The notes: generated from the letters alone by a model not told the origin. A stretch of DNA of 64,000 bases from Pseudoluteimonas sp047602125 (GCA_047602125.1 JASGIB010000001.1:2170001-2234000); one strand, 5' to 3'; positions 9,759 to 17,744 are shown, counted from the first letter of the stretch. Translations and numbers: made by a program.

Positions 9759-10499
9759 TCACAGGTCGTCCTCGCCCGGGAACGAGACCGAGATTTCGCC
9801 GACGATCGCGATCGAACCGAGCTTCGGGTACCTGCGGTCGCCGCTGGCGAATTCGCCTTCGCCGATCGGATACGACTTGTCGGGTGCATCCTCGATGCGG
9901 TTCAGGCGGATGCCGAGGGAAATCGCGTCCTTCGCCCCGGCCGGTGCGAGCTTGCCGCCGTTCCAGTCGGTGATGGTGCCGCCGTAATCCCAGTCGAAGC
10001 CGTAGAACCGGATCGGCTTGCCGTTCAGCGCGACCAGTCGCGACAACGGCATGCCGATGCGGACGCCGTCGGCGAAATGCCAGCGCGATCCCTCGTCGAG
10101 GACGCGCACCAGTTGCAGCCCCGAGGGCTTGTCCTCGTCCTGGTAGTACAGGTACGCGCGCTGCGTGGCGTCATTCGGGAACAGGATCACGCCGCGCGAG
10201 GTTTCGCCTTCCGCGCCGGGTACGTCGCCCACCTGCACGTTGGCCTTGCCGAAGCGCTGTTCGAGCTGCACGACGCTCGTGTCGGGCGCGAACGCGCCGG
10301 GCAATTCGAACGTGGACTCGGCCGACTGGTCGGCGGTTGCCGGATCGGCATCGTTGGCCAGCGCAGCGGGCGCGGTGGAAGGCGCCGCGATCGTGGCAGG
10401 TGCACGAGGAATGGGTGGCGTTTCGGCCGTCGATTCGGCCTGCGGCTTGCACGCGCACAGCGCGAGCACGACGCCCGCGCATGCGAACCGGCGAATCAC
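9759..10499 (-). CDS. Putative lipoprotein, 246 aa
   Basis: Begins at GTG 10499, which overlaps the upstream stop as GTGA; this start places the hydrophobic leader FACAGVVLALCAC at the N-terminus with Cys in lipobox position. After an Ala/Pro-rich linker there is a globular region of about 170 residues (ELPGAFAPDTSVVQLEQRFG to SVSFPGEDDL). The region contains a GMPLSRLVALNG segment that recalls bacterial lipoproteins with a repeated regulator-of-peptidoglycan-like fold, but no family could be assigned. Last gene of a three-lipoprotein operon; its end is 3 bp from the convergent DUF5916 gene. Confidence 0.65.
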   Translation of the reverse strand: MIRRFACAGVVLALCACKPQAESTAETPPIPRAPATIAAPSTAPAALANDADPATADQSAESTFELPGAFAPDTSVVQLEQRFGKANVQVGDVPGAEGETSRGVILFPNDATQRAYLYYQDEDKPSGLQLVRVLDEGSRWHFADGVRIGMPLSRLVALNGKPIRFYGFDWDYGGTITDWNGGKLAPAGAKDAISLGIRLNRIEDAPDKSYPIGEGEFASGDRRYPKLGSIAIVGEISVSFPGEDDL

Positions 10500-11161
10500 G
10501 GGGCCACTTCGCGGAGTTTCGCCGAAGAGATCCGCCATGCGCGCTCGTCGGCGCTGGCGCCGTCGACCACGGTGCGGTGCAGGGTGTAGCTGCCTGCGTA
10601 GCGGTGGCGGCTGCCGTCGGCGTGGGTGGCGGTCACCGTCACCGGGATTTCGATGTAGCGCTGGCCGGCGCCAGCATCCTCGTCGCCGGGCGTCCCGATC
10701 TCGACGCCGACGTCGGTGGTGTCGGCGAATCCGTTCGCGAACTGCTGCGCGCTCTGGTTGCTGGCGGCGCCGTTCTCCGACCAGAGATGCCACGCGCGCC
10801 CGTAATCGCGCGCGTCGATCGCCGCGTAGTAATCGCGGACCAGTTGCACCGCGTCGTCCGGCCCGGGTTCGACGACATTGCCCGCGGCCGGGTTCCGTTC
10901 ACCCACCGCGATGCCCTGTGCCTGGTCCGGGGCAGCCGCCGCGTCGGCGGCGTTCGCAACGGTCGAAGGCGCGGGCGGGGCAGGCGTGCCGATCTGCCCG
11001 GGACCCGGCGTCGCCGGCATGCCGGTCACCGATCCCTTGCCTGCATCGGGTGCGGGCAGCGTGTCCGCGTCCTGTTGCGCGGCCTGTTGCTTGTGCCCGC
11101 AGGCGGCGAGCGCGAACGTGCAGGCGAGGGCGAGGCAGGCGATGCGGAATGCGGGCGTCAT
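10496..11161 (-). CDS. Putative lipoprotein with NTF2-like C-terminal domain
   Basis: 221 residues with lipobox LAAC (about residues 18-21). A long Ala/Pro/Gly-rich linker (about 25-95) leads to a domain beginning DDAVQLVRDYYAAIDARDYG, a pattern seen in NTF2-like/SnoaL-like folds, and ending in a conserved W residue and beta strands. It starts 1 nt after the stop of the DUF1439 gene and overlaps the next gene by GTGA. Likely attached to an envelope membrane; role unknown. Confidence 0.65.
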   Translation of the reverse strand: MTPAFRIACLALACTFALAACGHKQQAAQQDADTLPAPDAGKGSVTGMPATPGPGQIGTPAPPAPSTVANAADAAAAPDQAQGIAVGERNPAAGNVVEPGPDDAVQLVRDYYAAIDARDYGRAWHLWSENGAASNQSAQQFANGFADTTDVGVEIGTPGDEDAGAGQRYIEIPVTVTATHADGSRHRYAGSYTLHRTVVDGASADERAWRISSAKLREVAP

Positions 11162-11162
11162 G

Positions 11163-11741
11163 TCAGGGTCCGAGATGGACGACCACGCGGCCGTCGTCGA
11201 TGGTGGTCGAGGTGATGCGCTGCGCGCCGAGGCGCTCGACCAGGCTGTTGTCGAGCTTGTACACCGGCTCGTTGCGCGCGTAGTCCTCGAGCCAGCGGTC
11301 CACCAGTTCGCGGCCGGTCGCGTTCATCGCGCCGCCGAGGCCGGGGAAATCGGCGTCTTCCAGCGTCGGCTGGTCGAGGTGCAGGCCCAGCGTCTGCGGA
11401 TCGAAGCGCAGGCCGCTGGCGATGGCCATGTGCCCGGACGGCACGGCTTCGCGCCCGAGCGTGCCGAAGCCGACGTTGAAATCCAGCCGCAGGCGATGGC
11501 TGCCGGGCGGAATGCCGAGGCGCGGATTGGCGATGCGCAGGCTGACCAGTCCGTCCAGCTTCTTGTAGTCGCGCGGGAAGCGGCGGTCGAGCTGCGCCTG
11601 CAATTGCGGCGCGGTGAACGCGTATTCGTTTCCCAGCAATGCCGTGCCGAGGCTGGAGCACGCCGCGAGCGATGCCAATGCGCACGCAAGGACGCAACAG
11701 GCGGCAACGCGGAACAGGGAACGGTGGGGATGCATGCGCAT
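11163..11741 (-). CDS. DUF1439 (YceB-like) lipoprotein
   Basis: 192 residues with lipobox LAAC (near residue 28) and the DUF1439 pattern (FTAPQLQAQLDRRFP, DGLVSLRIANPRLGIP, RITSTTIDDGRVVVHLGP). The family comprises small lipoproteins such as YceB with a tubular lipid-binding-like fold; physiological role not settled. First gene of an operon of three lipoproteins on the minus strand. The alternative start two codons in (11735) is possible. Confidence 0.75.
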   Translation of the reverse strand: MRMHPHRSLFRVAACCVLACALASLAACSSLGTALLGNEYAFTAPQLQAQLDRRFPRDYKKLDGLVSLRIANPRLGIPPGSHRLRLDFNVGFGTLGREAVPSGHMAIASGLRFDPQTLGLHLDQPTLEDADFPGLGGAMNATGRELVDRWLEDYARNEPVYKLDNSLVERLGAQRITSTTIDDGRVVVHLGP

Positions 11742-11813
11742 GGCCGTCGGACGGGGATGTCGCCACCTTGCCCCGCGCCGGATGAACGCAGGATCACGGC
11801 CGGCGATGCGGAT

Positions 11814-12239
11814 TCAGAGCGCCTTGCGCGCGGGGTTCAGCCACGCCAGTAGCACGCCGAGCAGCAGCATGGCGATGGTGCTGAAGATCATCTGCTTGTG
11901 CACGAGCCCGGGCGGCAACGGTTGCACCGCGTAGTAGATGAGGTAGCCGGGAATGGTCGACATCACCGCCACCGCTGCGCCGAAGCGCAGGCCCTGGCCG
12001 AGCACGGAACGCCCCGGTTCCATGCCCTTGCGGTACAGCCAGGTCAGACCGAAGCCGATCAGCAGGTGCGCCGCGAACATGTACGGCATGTAGGCGTTGG
12101 CGTTTTCCGGACCACGGTAGATGCCGGTCGGCACCAATGCGTTGTAGTCGGCTTGCAGCAACACGCCATGCACCAGGAAATCGAGCAGCAGCGCGGCGAC
12201 CGACACGACGATGCCGCAGATCCAGAAACGCTTGTCCAT
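11814..12239 (-). CDS. Four-helix integral membrane protein
   Basis: 141 residues with four hydrophobic segments (about 6-26, 53-70, 82-106 and 118-136), good GGAGG ribosome site (GGAGGAAAGCC before ATG), and charged short loops. No family recognised. It is probably transcribed separately from the lipoprotein operon 72 bp downstream. Confidence 0.65.
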   Translation of the reverse strand: MDKRFWICGIVVSVAALLLDFLVHGVLLQADYNALVPTGIYRGPENANAYMPYMFAAHLLIGFGLTWLYRKGMEPGRSVLGQGLRFGAAVAVMSTIPGYLIYYAVQPLPPGLVHKQMIFSTIAMLLLGVLLAWLNPARKAL

Positions 12240-12298
12240 GGCTTTCCTCCGGATGGCGGGACGATGCTAGCGCGGCGCCGGGGCCATTGCGACCGCCA

Positions 12299-12334
12299 TG
12301 AAAAAGGCCGGATTCCTCGCGGAACCCGGCCTTC
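12299..12334 (-). terminator. Rho-independent terminator of the HU gene
   Basis: On the minus strand AAGGCCGG-GTTCC, loop GCGA, GGAAT-CCGGCCTT then TTTTT, 25 nt past the HU stop codon. A clear stem with T run. Confidence 0.8.
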
Positions 12335-12358
12335 CGGATCGTGAAGCCGGCGCTGCGA

Positions 12359-12739
12359 TCAGGCCGCGGCGTCCTTCAGCTTCTTCAGCGGGCGCACCTT
12401 GACCTTGACCGAAGCCGGCTTGGCGGCGAACCACTGCTCTTCCTTGGTGAACGGGTTGATGCCCTTGCGCTTCGGCTTGGCCGGCACGTTGACGACGGTG
12501 ATCTTCAGCAGGCCCGGCAGGGTGAAGCTGCCCGCGCCCTTCTTGCTGACCGAACCGGCGACGGCGCCTTCGAGGCCCGCGAGCACCGCACGCACGTCGC
12601 GCGGCGCGACGCCGCTGGCGTCGGAGATGTGCGCGACCAGGCCGGCGCGGTTCAGCGCGGACTTGATCGCCTTCGGGGCGGCCGGCTTGGCGGCGGACTT
12701 GGCGGTCTTCTTCTTGGCAGCGACTTTCTTCTTTGCCAT
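12359..12739 (-). CDS. HU-family DNA-binding protein with Lys/Ala-rich N-terminal tail
   Basis: 126 residues. The first ~25 residues (MAKKKVAAKKKTAKSAAKPA) resemble the tails of histone H1-like proteins. They precede an HU/IHF-type body: dimerisation helices, then GAGSFTLPGLLKITVVNVPA and a C-terminal KGINPFTKEEQWFAAKPA arm region. The family condenses DNA as a dimer. The ATG at 12739 follows GAGGGA, and a promoter and a terminator flank it, so it is a single-gene unit. The tail makes it longer than classical 90-residue HU. Confidence 0.9.
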   Translation of the reverse strand: MAKKKVAAKKKTAKSAAKPAAPKAIKSALNRAGLVAHISDASGVAPRDVRAVLAGLEGAVAGSVSKKGAGSFTLPGLLKITVVNVPAKPKRKGINPFTKEEQWFAAKPASVKVKVRPLKKLKDAAA

Positions 12740-12800
12740 GTGCGTGTGATTCCCTCGTCGTGTTTGGTGTGTAGTCCGGCGTTGGTGCCGGCGCCAGCGC

Positions 12801-12829
12801 AATGTATTGCAGAAAATCCGTGGCGCCAA
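12801..12829 (-). promoter_or_regulatory. Promoter of the HU gene
   Basis: Minus strand TTGGCG (12829-12824), 17-nt spacer, TACATT (12806-12801), about 60 nt before the start codon. Confidence 0.5.
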
Positions 12830-12879
12830 GCCCCGCGGGCGCTTTTTTTTCAGGGGTTTTCGCGGGCATCCCGGGTGCG

Positions 12880-12908
12880 TTCCCGCCGGGTCGGATGCCC
12901 GGCGGGAA
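12880..12908. terminator. Strong hairpin after the EF-G-like gene
   Basis: A perfect 11-bp inverted repeat (TTCCCGCCGGG / CCCGGCGGGAA, 7-nt loop) lies 15 nt past the EF-G-like stop codon. No U tract follows on the minus strand, so it may protect the 3' end or aid termination rather than act alone. Confidence 0.45.
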
Positions 12909-12922
12909 TCTCCGGCGACGGA

Positions 12923-14971
12923 TCAGTCTTCCTCGTGGCGCGGTTTCCAGGACTCGACCAGCTTCTGCTGCACTTGTGCAGGAACCGGTTCGTAGTGGCT
13001 GAAATCCAAGGCATATCTCCCGCGGCCGGCGGTGACGGATTTCAGTTCCGCGGCGTAGCCGTCCAGTTCCGACAACGGCACCTGCGCCTTGACCACGATC
13101 TCGCCGCCGCGCTCGGAATCGGTGCCGCTGATGCGCGCGCGCTTGGATGACAGGCCGCCGCTGATGTCGCCCATGTGCTGTTCGGGCGCATGCACCTCGA
13201 GGTCGACGATCGGTTCCAGCACCTGCGGCCGGGCCTTGGCGATGGCGTCGAGGAAGGCCTTCTTGCCCGCGGCCACGAACGCGACCTCCTTGCTGTCAAC
13301 CGGATGGTGCTTGCCGTCGTAGACGATCACGCGCACGTCCTGCAACGGATGGCCCGAGATCGCGCCGCCAGCCAGCACCTGGCGCACGCCTTTCTCCACC
13401 GCCGGCATGAATTGCCCGGGAATGGTGCCGCCCTTGACCTCGTCGACGAATTCGAAGCCGCCGCCGCGCGGCAGCGGTTCGATGCGCAGGAACACCTCGC
13501 CGAACTGGCCGGCGCCGCCGGTCTGCTTCTTGTGCCGGTGGTGGCCTTCGGCTTTCGCGCCGACGGTCTCGCGGTAGGCGATGCGCGGCGGATGGGTCTT
13601 CACTTCCACGCCGAAGCGCTGCTTCAGGCGTTCGAGCATGATCCGCAGGTGCAGGTCGGAAAGGCCGCGGACCACGGTTTCGTTGAGCTCGGCCTGGTGT
13701 TCGACCGCGAAGGCCGGGTCTTCCTCGGCCAGCTTGTGCAACGCGGTCGAAAGCTTCTGTTCCTGGCCCTTGCTCGCGGCCTCGATCGCGAGCCCGAACA
13801 TCGGCCGCGGGAAATTGGCCGGCGCGAGGTGGATCTGGTCCTCGTCGTGCGAATCGTGCAGCACCGCGTCGAAGTGCAGTTCCTCCACCTTCGCCACCGC
13901 GGCGATGTCGCCGGGCACGGCCTGCGCGATCTCGACGTGTTCCTTGCCCTTGAGCTTGAACAGGTGGCTGACCTTGAACGGCTTCTTGCCGTCGTCGATG
14001 AACAGCTGCGAATCCTTCCTGACCGTGCCCTGGTAGACGCGGAACACCGCGAGCTTGCCGACGAAGGGATCGTTGACGATCTTGAACACGTCGGCGATGA
14101 CGTGCGCCTTCGCATCGGGTTTGGCTTCGATGGGTTTCGCGTCGGCGCCGACGCCCTTCACGAACGCCGGCGGATTCGCCTCGCCCGGGTGCGGGAACAG
14201 CTTTTCGGCGACGCCGAGCAATTCCTTCACCCCGACGCCGCTGCGCGCGGAGACGAAGCACACCGGCACCAGGTGGCCTTCGCGCAGGCATTGTTCGAAC
14301 GCGTCGTGCAGTTCCGCGCCGGACAGGCCGCCCTCGCCGAGGTCGAGGTAGTGGTCCATCACGGTTTCGTTGATCTCGACCACCTGGTCGAGGATCTTCT
14401 GGTGCCATTCGGACACGGGCCCCAGGTCGGAATCGCCATCGCCGCCGGAAAAGCAGTCGACGACCTTCCTGCCGCCGTCCGCCGGCAGGTTCACCGGCAG
14501 CACTTCCTGGCCGAATTCTTCGCGCAGCTGCTGCAGCACGCGCGCGCAGTCGGCGGCTTCGTGGTCGATCTTGTTGACGATCACCGCGCGGCACAGGCCG
14601 CGCTCGGCCGCGCGTTCCATCATCCGTCGCGTGCCGTATTCGACGCCGGCGTCGGCATCGACCACGATCGCGACCGTTTCCACCGCCGAGAGCGCGGACA
14701 GCGCCGGGCCGCGGAAATCCGGATAGCCGGGCGTGTCGACGAGGTTGACGTGGATGCCAGCGTGGTCGGTGCTGGCGATCGCGGCATCGACGGAATGGCC
14801 GCGTTCCTTCTCGATGGGATCGAAATCGGAGACGGTGCTGCCGCGTTCGATCGTGCCTGCCGCCTGGATGGCGCCGCCGGCATGCAGCAGGGCTTCGAAC
14901 AGGGTGGTCTTGCCGGCGCCGGGGTGGCCCGCCAGGGCCACGTTGCGGATCTGTTCTGTCGAGTAGGACAT
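12923..14971 (-). CDS. Elongation factor G-like GTPase (EF-G paralogue)
   Basis: 682 residues. G motifs: G1 GHPGAGKTT (canonical EF-G has HVDHGKT), G2 region GSTVSDFDPIEKERGHSV, G3 DTPGYPDF, G4 NKID. Domains II-V follow, including the EF-G IV signature region HHRHKKQTGGAGQFGEV and a C-terminal SLSELDGYA-like block. These substitutions mark the EF-G-like subfamily that accompanies the main FusA in many bacteria. Role could be ribosome recycling or stress translation; not resolved by sequence. ATG 14971 is preceded by GGAGGAACGG. Single-gene unit. Confidence 0.88.
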   Translation of the reverse strand: MSYSTEQIRNVALAGHPGAGKTTLFEALLHAGGAIQAAGTIERGSTVSDFDPIEKERGHSVDAAIASTDHAGIHVNLVDTPGYPDFRGPALSALSAVETVAIVVDADAGVEYGTRRMMERAAERGLCRAVIVNKIDHEAADCARVLQQLREEFGQEVLPVNLPADGGRKVVDCFSGGDGDSDLGPVSEWHQKILDQVVEINETVMDHYLDLGEGGLSGAELHDAFEQCLREGHLVPVCFVSARSGVGVKELLGVAEKLFPHPGEANPPAFVKGVGADAKPIEAKPDAKAHVIADVFKIVNDPFVGKLAVFRVYQGTVRKDSQLFIDDGKKPFKVSHLFKLKGKEHVEIAQAVPGDIAAVAKVEELHFDAVLHDSHDEDQIHLAPANFPRPMFGLAIEAASKGQEQKLSTALHKLAEEDPAFAVEHQAELNETVVRGLSDLHLRIMLERLKQRFGVEVKTHPPRIAYRETVGAKAEGHHRHKKQTGGAGQFGEVFLRIEPLPRGGGFEFVDEVKGGTIPGQFMPAVEKGVRQVLAGGAISGHPLQDVRVIVYDGKHHPVDSKEVAFVAAGKKAFLDAIAKARPQVLEPIVDLEVHAPEQHMGDISGGLSSKRARISGTDSERGGEIVVKAQVPLSELDGYAAELKSVTAGRGRYALDFSHYEPVPAQVQQKLVESWKPRHEED

Positions 14972-15211
14972 GAGCCCGTTCCTCCTTCGCGTGCGAATGG
15001 ACGTGGCGTCATGGCTGTCCGCGCTTCGCGCCGGAGCGTGGGCGCTCGGCGGGCGGTCATGGCGGACAGGCACCTTAGCCCGCGAACGCCGCGCGCGGCA
15101 ACGGCTGTCGCGCAGGTAAACGCCGCGTGACGACGCCGGCCGGGTTCAGCACGGCTTTACCGACGCGACCCGAGGATGCGCCTGCGCCACCCCGGCGCGG
15201 GGAGCCTGCAC

Positions 15212-15913
15212 ATGAAACGCCTTCCTGCCTCGCTGCTCGCCATCGGCCTCGCCGCCACCAGCGGCCTTGCCGCGGCGCAGTCCTACGGCTACGACAACGA
15301 TCCGAACGACCGCGGTTCGGGCTACGCCCAGCCGGCGAACGGCGGGTACTACGACTACGCGCGCGTGGTCCGCGTCGATCCGGTGATGGGCAACGGCTAC
15401 AACAACACCTCGTCGCAGCGCTGCTACAGCGAGAGCGACCGCAGCTATGCCCAGGGCGGATACGGCAACGAGGGCTATTACGACCAGAACGGCAATTACC
15501 ACCGCAACGGTTCCGGCGGGAACGGTTACTACGACCAGTACGGCAACTACCACCCGGCCAGCGGCGGCAGCAACACCGGCCGCACCGTCGCGACCGTGAT
15601 CGGCGGCATCGCCGGTGCGGTGCTGGGCAGCAAGGTCGGCGGCGGCAGCGGCCAGGTCGCGGCGAGCGCCATCGGCACCATGGTCGGCGGCATGGCCGGG
15701 CGCCAGGTCTACGACAACGCGCATCGCCAGCAGCGCACCGCGACCGTGCAGGTCTGCGACCCGGTGCCGGCGAACGGTTACTACGGCAACGCGAACAACG
15801 TCGCCACCGCCTACGACGTCACCTACGAATACGCCGGCCGCCAATACACCACGCGCACCAGCTACAACCCGGGCGACCGCATCCGCGTGCGGGTGGACGT
15901 GCGTCCCGAGTAA
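15212..15913 (+). CDS. Glycine-zipper 2TM outer-membrane/periplasmic protein
   Basis: 233 residues: signal peptide (MKRLPASLLAIGLAATSGLA, cleavage near AAAQS), a Tyr/Asn/Gly-rich low-complexity region (about 30-125), then a glycine-zipper segment (VIGGIAGAVLGSKVGGGSGQ and IGTMVGGMAGRQVYD) as in the 17-kDa surface antigen family, and a short beta domain ending VRVDVRPE. Likely associated with the outer membrane. A strong terminator follows. Confidence 0.82.
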   Translation: MKRLPASLLAIGLAATSGLAAAQSYGYDNDPNDRGSGYAQPANGGYYDYARVVRVDPVMGNGYNNTSSQRCYSESDRSYAQGGYGNEGYYDQNGNYHRNGSGGNGYYDQYGNYHPASGGSNTGRTVATVIGGIAGAVLGSKVGGGSGQVAASAIGTMVGGMAGRQVYDNAHRQQRTATVQVCDPVPANGYYGNANNVATAYDVTYEYAGRQYTTRTSYNPGDRIRVRVDVRPE

Positions 15914-15950
15914 GGCATCGCCTCAGGGAGGGAGCTGGTCGACGGAACGA

Positions 15951-15980
15951 CAAAGGGGCCTTCGGGCCCCTTTTCTTTTG
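15951..15980 (+). terminator. Rho-independent terminator
   Basis: AAAGGGGCC, loop TTCG, GGCCCCTTTTCTTTT, 38 nt past the glycine-zipper stop codon. Confidence 0.85.
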
Positions 15981-15992
15981 TTCTTGTTTGTT

Positions 15993-16070
15993 CCCTCTCC
16001 TTTGTGGGAGAGGGTGACCGAAGGTCGGGAGAACGAAGTAGGATGGGTTGAGCGCAGCGATACCCATCAA
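15993..16070. repeat. Two dispersed palindromic repeats side by side
   Basis: CCCTCTCC (15993-16000) pairs with GGAGAGGG (16007-16014). A second unit at 16038-16070 begins GTAGGATGGGTTGAGC and has 7-bp arms GATGGGT/ACCCATC around a GAGCGCAGCGAT core. Both resemble intergenic repeats that are frequent in Xanthomonadaceae; the first type recurs at 59510-59548. Confidence 0.6.
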
Positions 16071-16097
16071 TTGTTCTGGCCGCGCACAACTACAACT

Positions 16098-16800
16098 AAG
16101 TGAACCTGACCCCGTTAGTTACCCCGTTAGTTTAACCCGTTAGTTTCGTTAATCTTTTGCCAAACTTGAAAGCACCAACTCGACTTCGCGGCCAGCCGCC
16201 TCTGAAGACGACGTTCCTTCAATTCGAACAAAATCATTCCCATGACAGTAAAAGACGTGATATTGATCCACCTCTCGATTTTGAAGATTTATCTTCATTA
16301 GATAGCCCTCAAAATCAGACGAGAGTTTTAATTCGGAGAATTTCCGAAAATCGAAGCTAGCGCCTGGGAATCTTTTCGATTCAAGAGCAGCAAGCTCGCG
16401 CGCTAATCCAGGCTCAGCAGCCAGGGGACACGCGCCTTCTGAATTTGGAATAATAGCGACAGTGATAATAGGTGTGCGGCCACTAAAAGATCGATTCGCT
16501 ATTGCGAATATTACTTGCGAAAAATCGCCCCCTGGCAATTGGCGCTTGTCTGGACTCGAATCGGCCTCATAAGCTTTTGTAAGCCGCTGCTTACTAACCT
16601 CTACCCAATCAGTCGAATAGGCAATTGTCAGCTCGATTTCTGAAAGTTGATGCCGAGACGTTGTGGTACCGGCACAAGCGCCAACCAATAAAGCACTAGA
16701 TAAGACAAGATGTCGAAGAAAATTCATCAACGACCGTACCTTCACCTGATAATTTCACGTTGCTAACTAACGGGGTTAACTAACGGGGTCAGGTTCACTT
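16098..16800. mobile_element. 703-bp AT-rich cassette with ~33-bp terminal inverted repeats
   Basis: The left end (16098-16130) opens AAGTGAACCTGACCCCGTTA. The right end (16768-16800) is its reverse complement apart from one extra base. Inside the ends lie tandem 12-13-bp units: three on the left (from 16109, 16121 and 16134) and two on the right (16765 and 16778). The contents are one lipoprotein gene whose base composition is far less GC-rich than its neighbours. There is no transposase and no obvious target-site duplication. The ends resemble the CTGACCCC-type REP sequences associated with RAYT transposases (inference). Confidence 0.65.
16149..16745 (-). CDS. AT-rich cassette gene: putative lipoprotein of unknown function
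   Basis: 198 residues. A basic N-terminus and hydrophobic leader (MNFLRHLVLSSALLVGACAG) end in lipobox VGAC. The body shows no family I recognise; it ends in a helix SSEAAGREVELVLSSLAKD. Codon choice and GC content differ sharply from flanking genes, a sign of transfer. Its stop codon lies 2 bp inside the innermost left repeat unit, and its start is 20 bp inside the right repeat, so the gene fills the cassette. Start could also be the internal Met at 16727, just before the leader. Confidence 0.65.
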   Translation of the reverse strand: MKVRSLMNFLRHLVLSSALLVGACAGTTTSRHQLSEIELTIAYSTDWVEVSKQRLTKAYEADSSPDKRQLPGGDFSQVIFAIANRSFSGRTPIITVAIIPNSEGACPLAAEPGLARELAALESKRFPGASFDFRKFSELKLSSDFEGYLMKINLQNREVDQYHVFYCHGNDFVRIEGTSSSEAAGREVELVLSSLAKD

Positions 16801-16839
16801 CTTCGCCAACCTTTCCAGCAGTGACATCCATCATTCGCT

Positions 16840-17715
16840 CTAACGCCAATCGATCTCCCCGCGCACCACGCTGCACACGCGGCCGCCGGACCAGACTTCG
16901 CCATCGGCATCGGCCGTGAGCTCGATGATCGCATCGTGGCCGACTTCCCGGCCCTGGCTGATGCGGTAGAAACCGCTGTCGCCCGGCAACGCATCGCGAT
17001 CCGCGAGCCACGCCGCGAGCGTCGCGTTGGCCGCGCCCGAAGCCGCATCCTCGAAGCGCGCCGGCGCGCCGACCCAGGCGCGCACCGCGAGGTAGTACAC
17101 CGGATCGTCGCTGCGCGCGAACACGCACAGGCCCATGCTGTCGGTCGCGTTGGCCAGCCGTTCGATCGCGTCCCAGTCCGGCTGCGCCGCGCGCAGGCTC
17201 GCTTCGTCGGCGAGTTCGGCCAGCCACCAGCGGCGGCCGCCATCCATCAAGGCCTGTGGCAACGCGCCGAGCGGCAGGCCGGCGAGGGCGTCGCGCAGGC
17301 GCGTATCGCCGGGCGAAGCGATTTCCACCACCCGCGCTCTCGGCGTGCGCACCGCGATGGTGCGTTCGCGGCCTTCGCCGGATACGTGCAACGGCAACAG
17401 GCCGGCCTTGCCTTCCTGCACCAGCAGCCCGTCGCGCGGCGTCGCCAGTCCGGCTTCGAGCACGGCGTGCGCGGTGCCGACGCTGGGATGTCCGGCGAAC
17501 GGCACTTCGCGGCGCGGGCTGAAGATGCGGATGCCGTAACTCGCTTCCGGCGACGACGGCGGGAACACGAAGGTGGTTTCCGGCAATCGCGTCCAGCGCG
17601 CGATGGCCTGCATCGCCGCGTCGTCGAGGCCGTCGGCGTCGAGCACCACGGCGAGCGGATTGCCGGCGCCGGGCCGGTCGGCGAACACATCGCATTGCAG
17701 GTAGCGGCGGGACAT
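16840..17715 (-). CDS. PhzF-family isomerase/epimerase (copy 1)
   Basis: 291 residues with the PhzF/DAP-epimerase-like two-lobed fold: N-terminal RYLQCDVFADRPGAGNPLAV, the catalytic Glu in LPETTFVFPP, FSPRREVPFAGHPSVGTAHA, and the AASGAANATLAAWLAD helix of the second lobe. Family members catalyse proton shifts on small amino-acid-like substrates; the substrate here is unknown. It follows a paralogue with 29 bp between them. The ATG was placed at MSRRYLQ because the paralogue aligns from there. Confidence 0.88.
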   Translation of the reverse strand: MSRRYLQCDVFADRPGAGNPLAVVLDADGLDDAAMQAIARWTRLPETTFVFPPSSPEASYGIRIFSPRREVPFAGHPSVGTAHAVLEAGLATPRDGLLVQEGKAGLLPLHVSGEGRERTIAVRTPRARVVEIASPGDTRLRDALAGLPLGALPQALMDGGRRWWLAELADEASLRAAQPDWDAIERLANATDSMGLCVFARSDDPVYYLAVRAWVGAPARFEDAASGAANATLAAWLADRDALPGDSGFYRISQGREVGHDAIIELTADADGEVWSGGRVCSVVRGEIDWR

Positions 17716-17744
17716 GGCGTGGCCGGGCGCGAGGGGCGCGCAGC

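Noticed and set aside
13175..15130. A 651-codon plus-strand frame opposite the EF-G-like gene
   Set aside because: No start context, no motifs, and the minus-strand frame has all GTPase motifs.
16081..16820. A target-site duplication at the cassette ends
   Set aside because: Flanks read CTACAACT on the left and CTTCGCCA on the right; no convincing duplication is visible.
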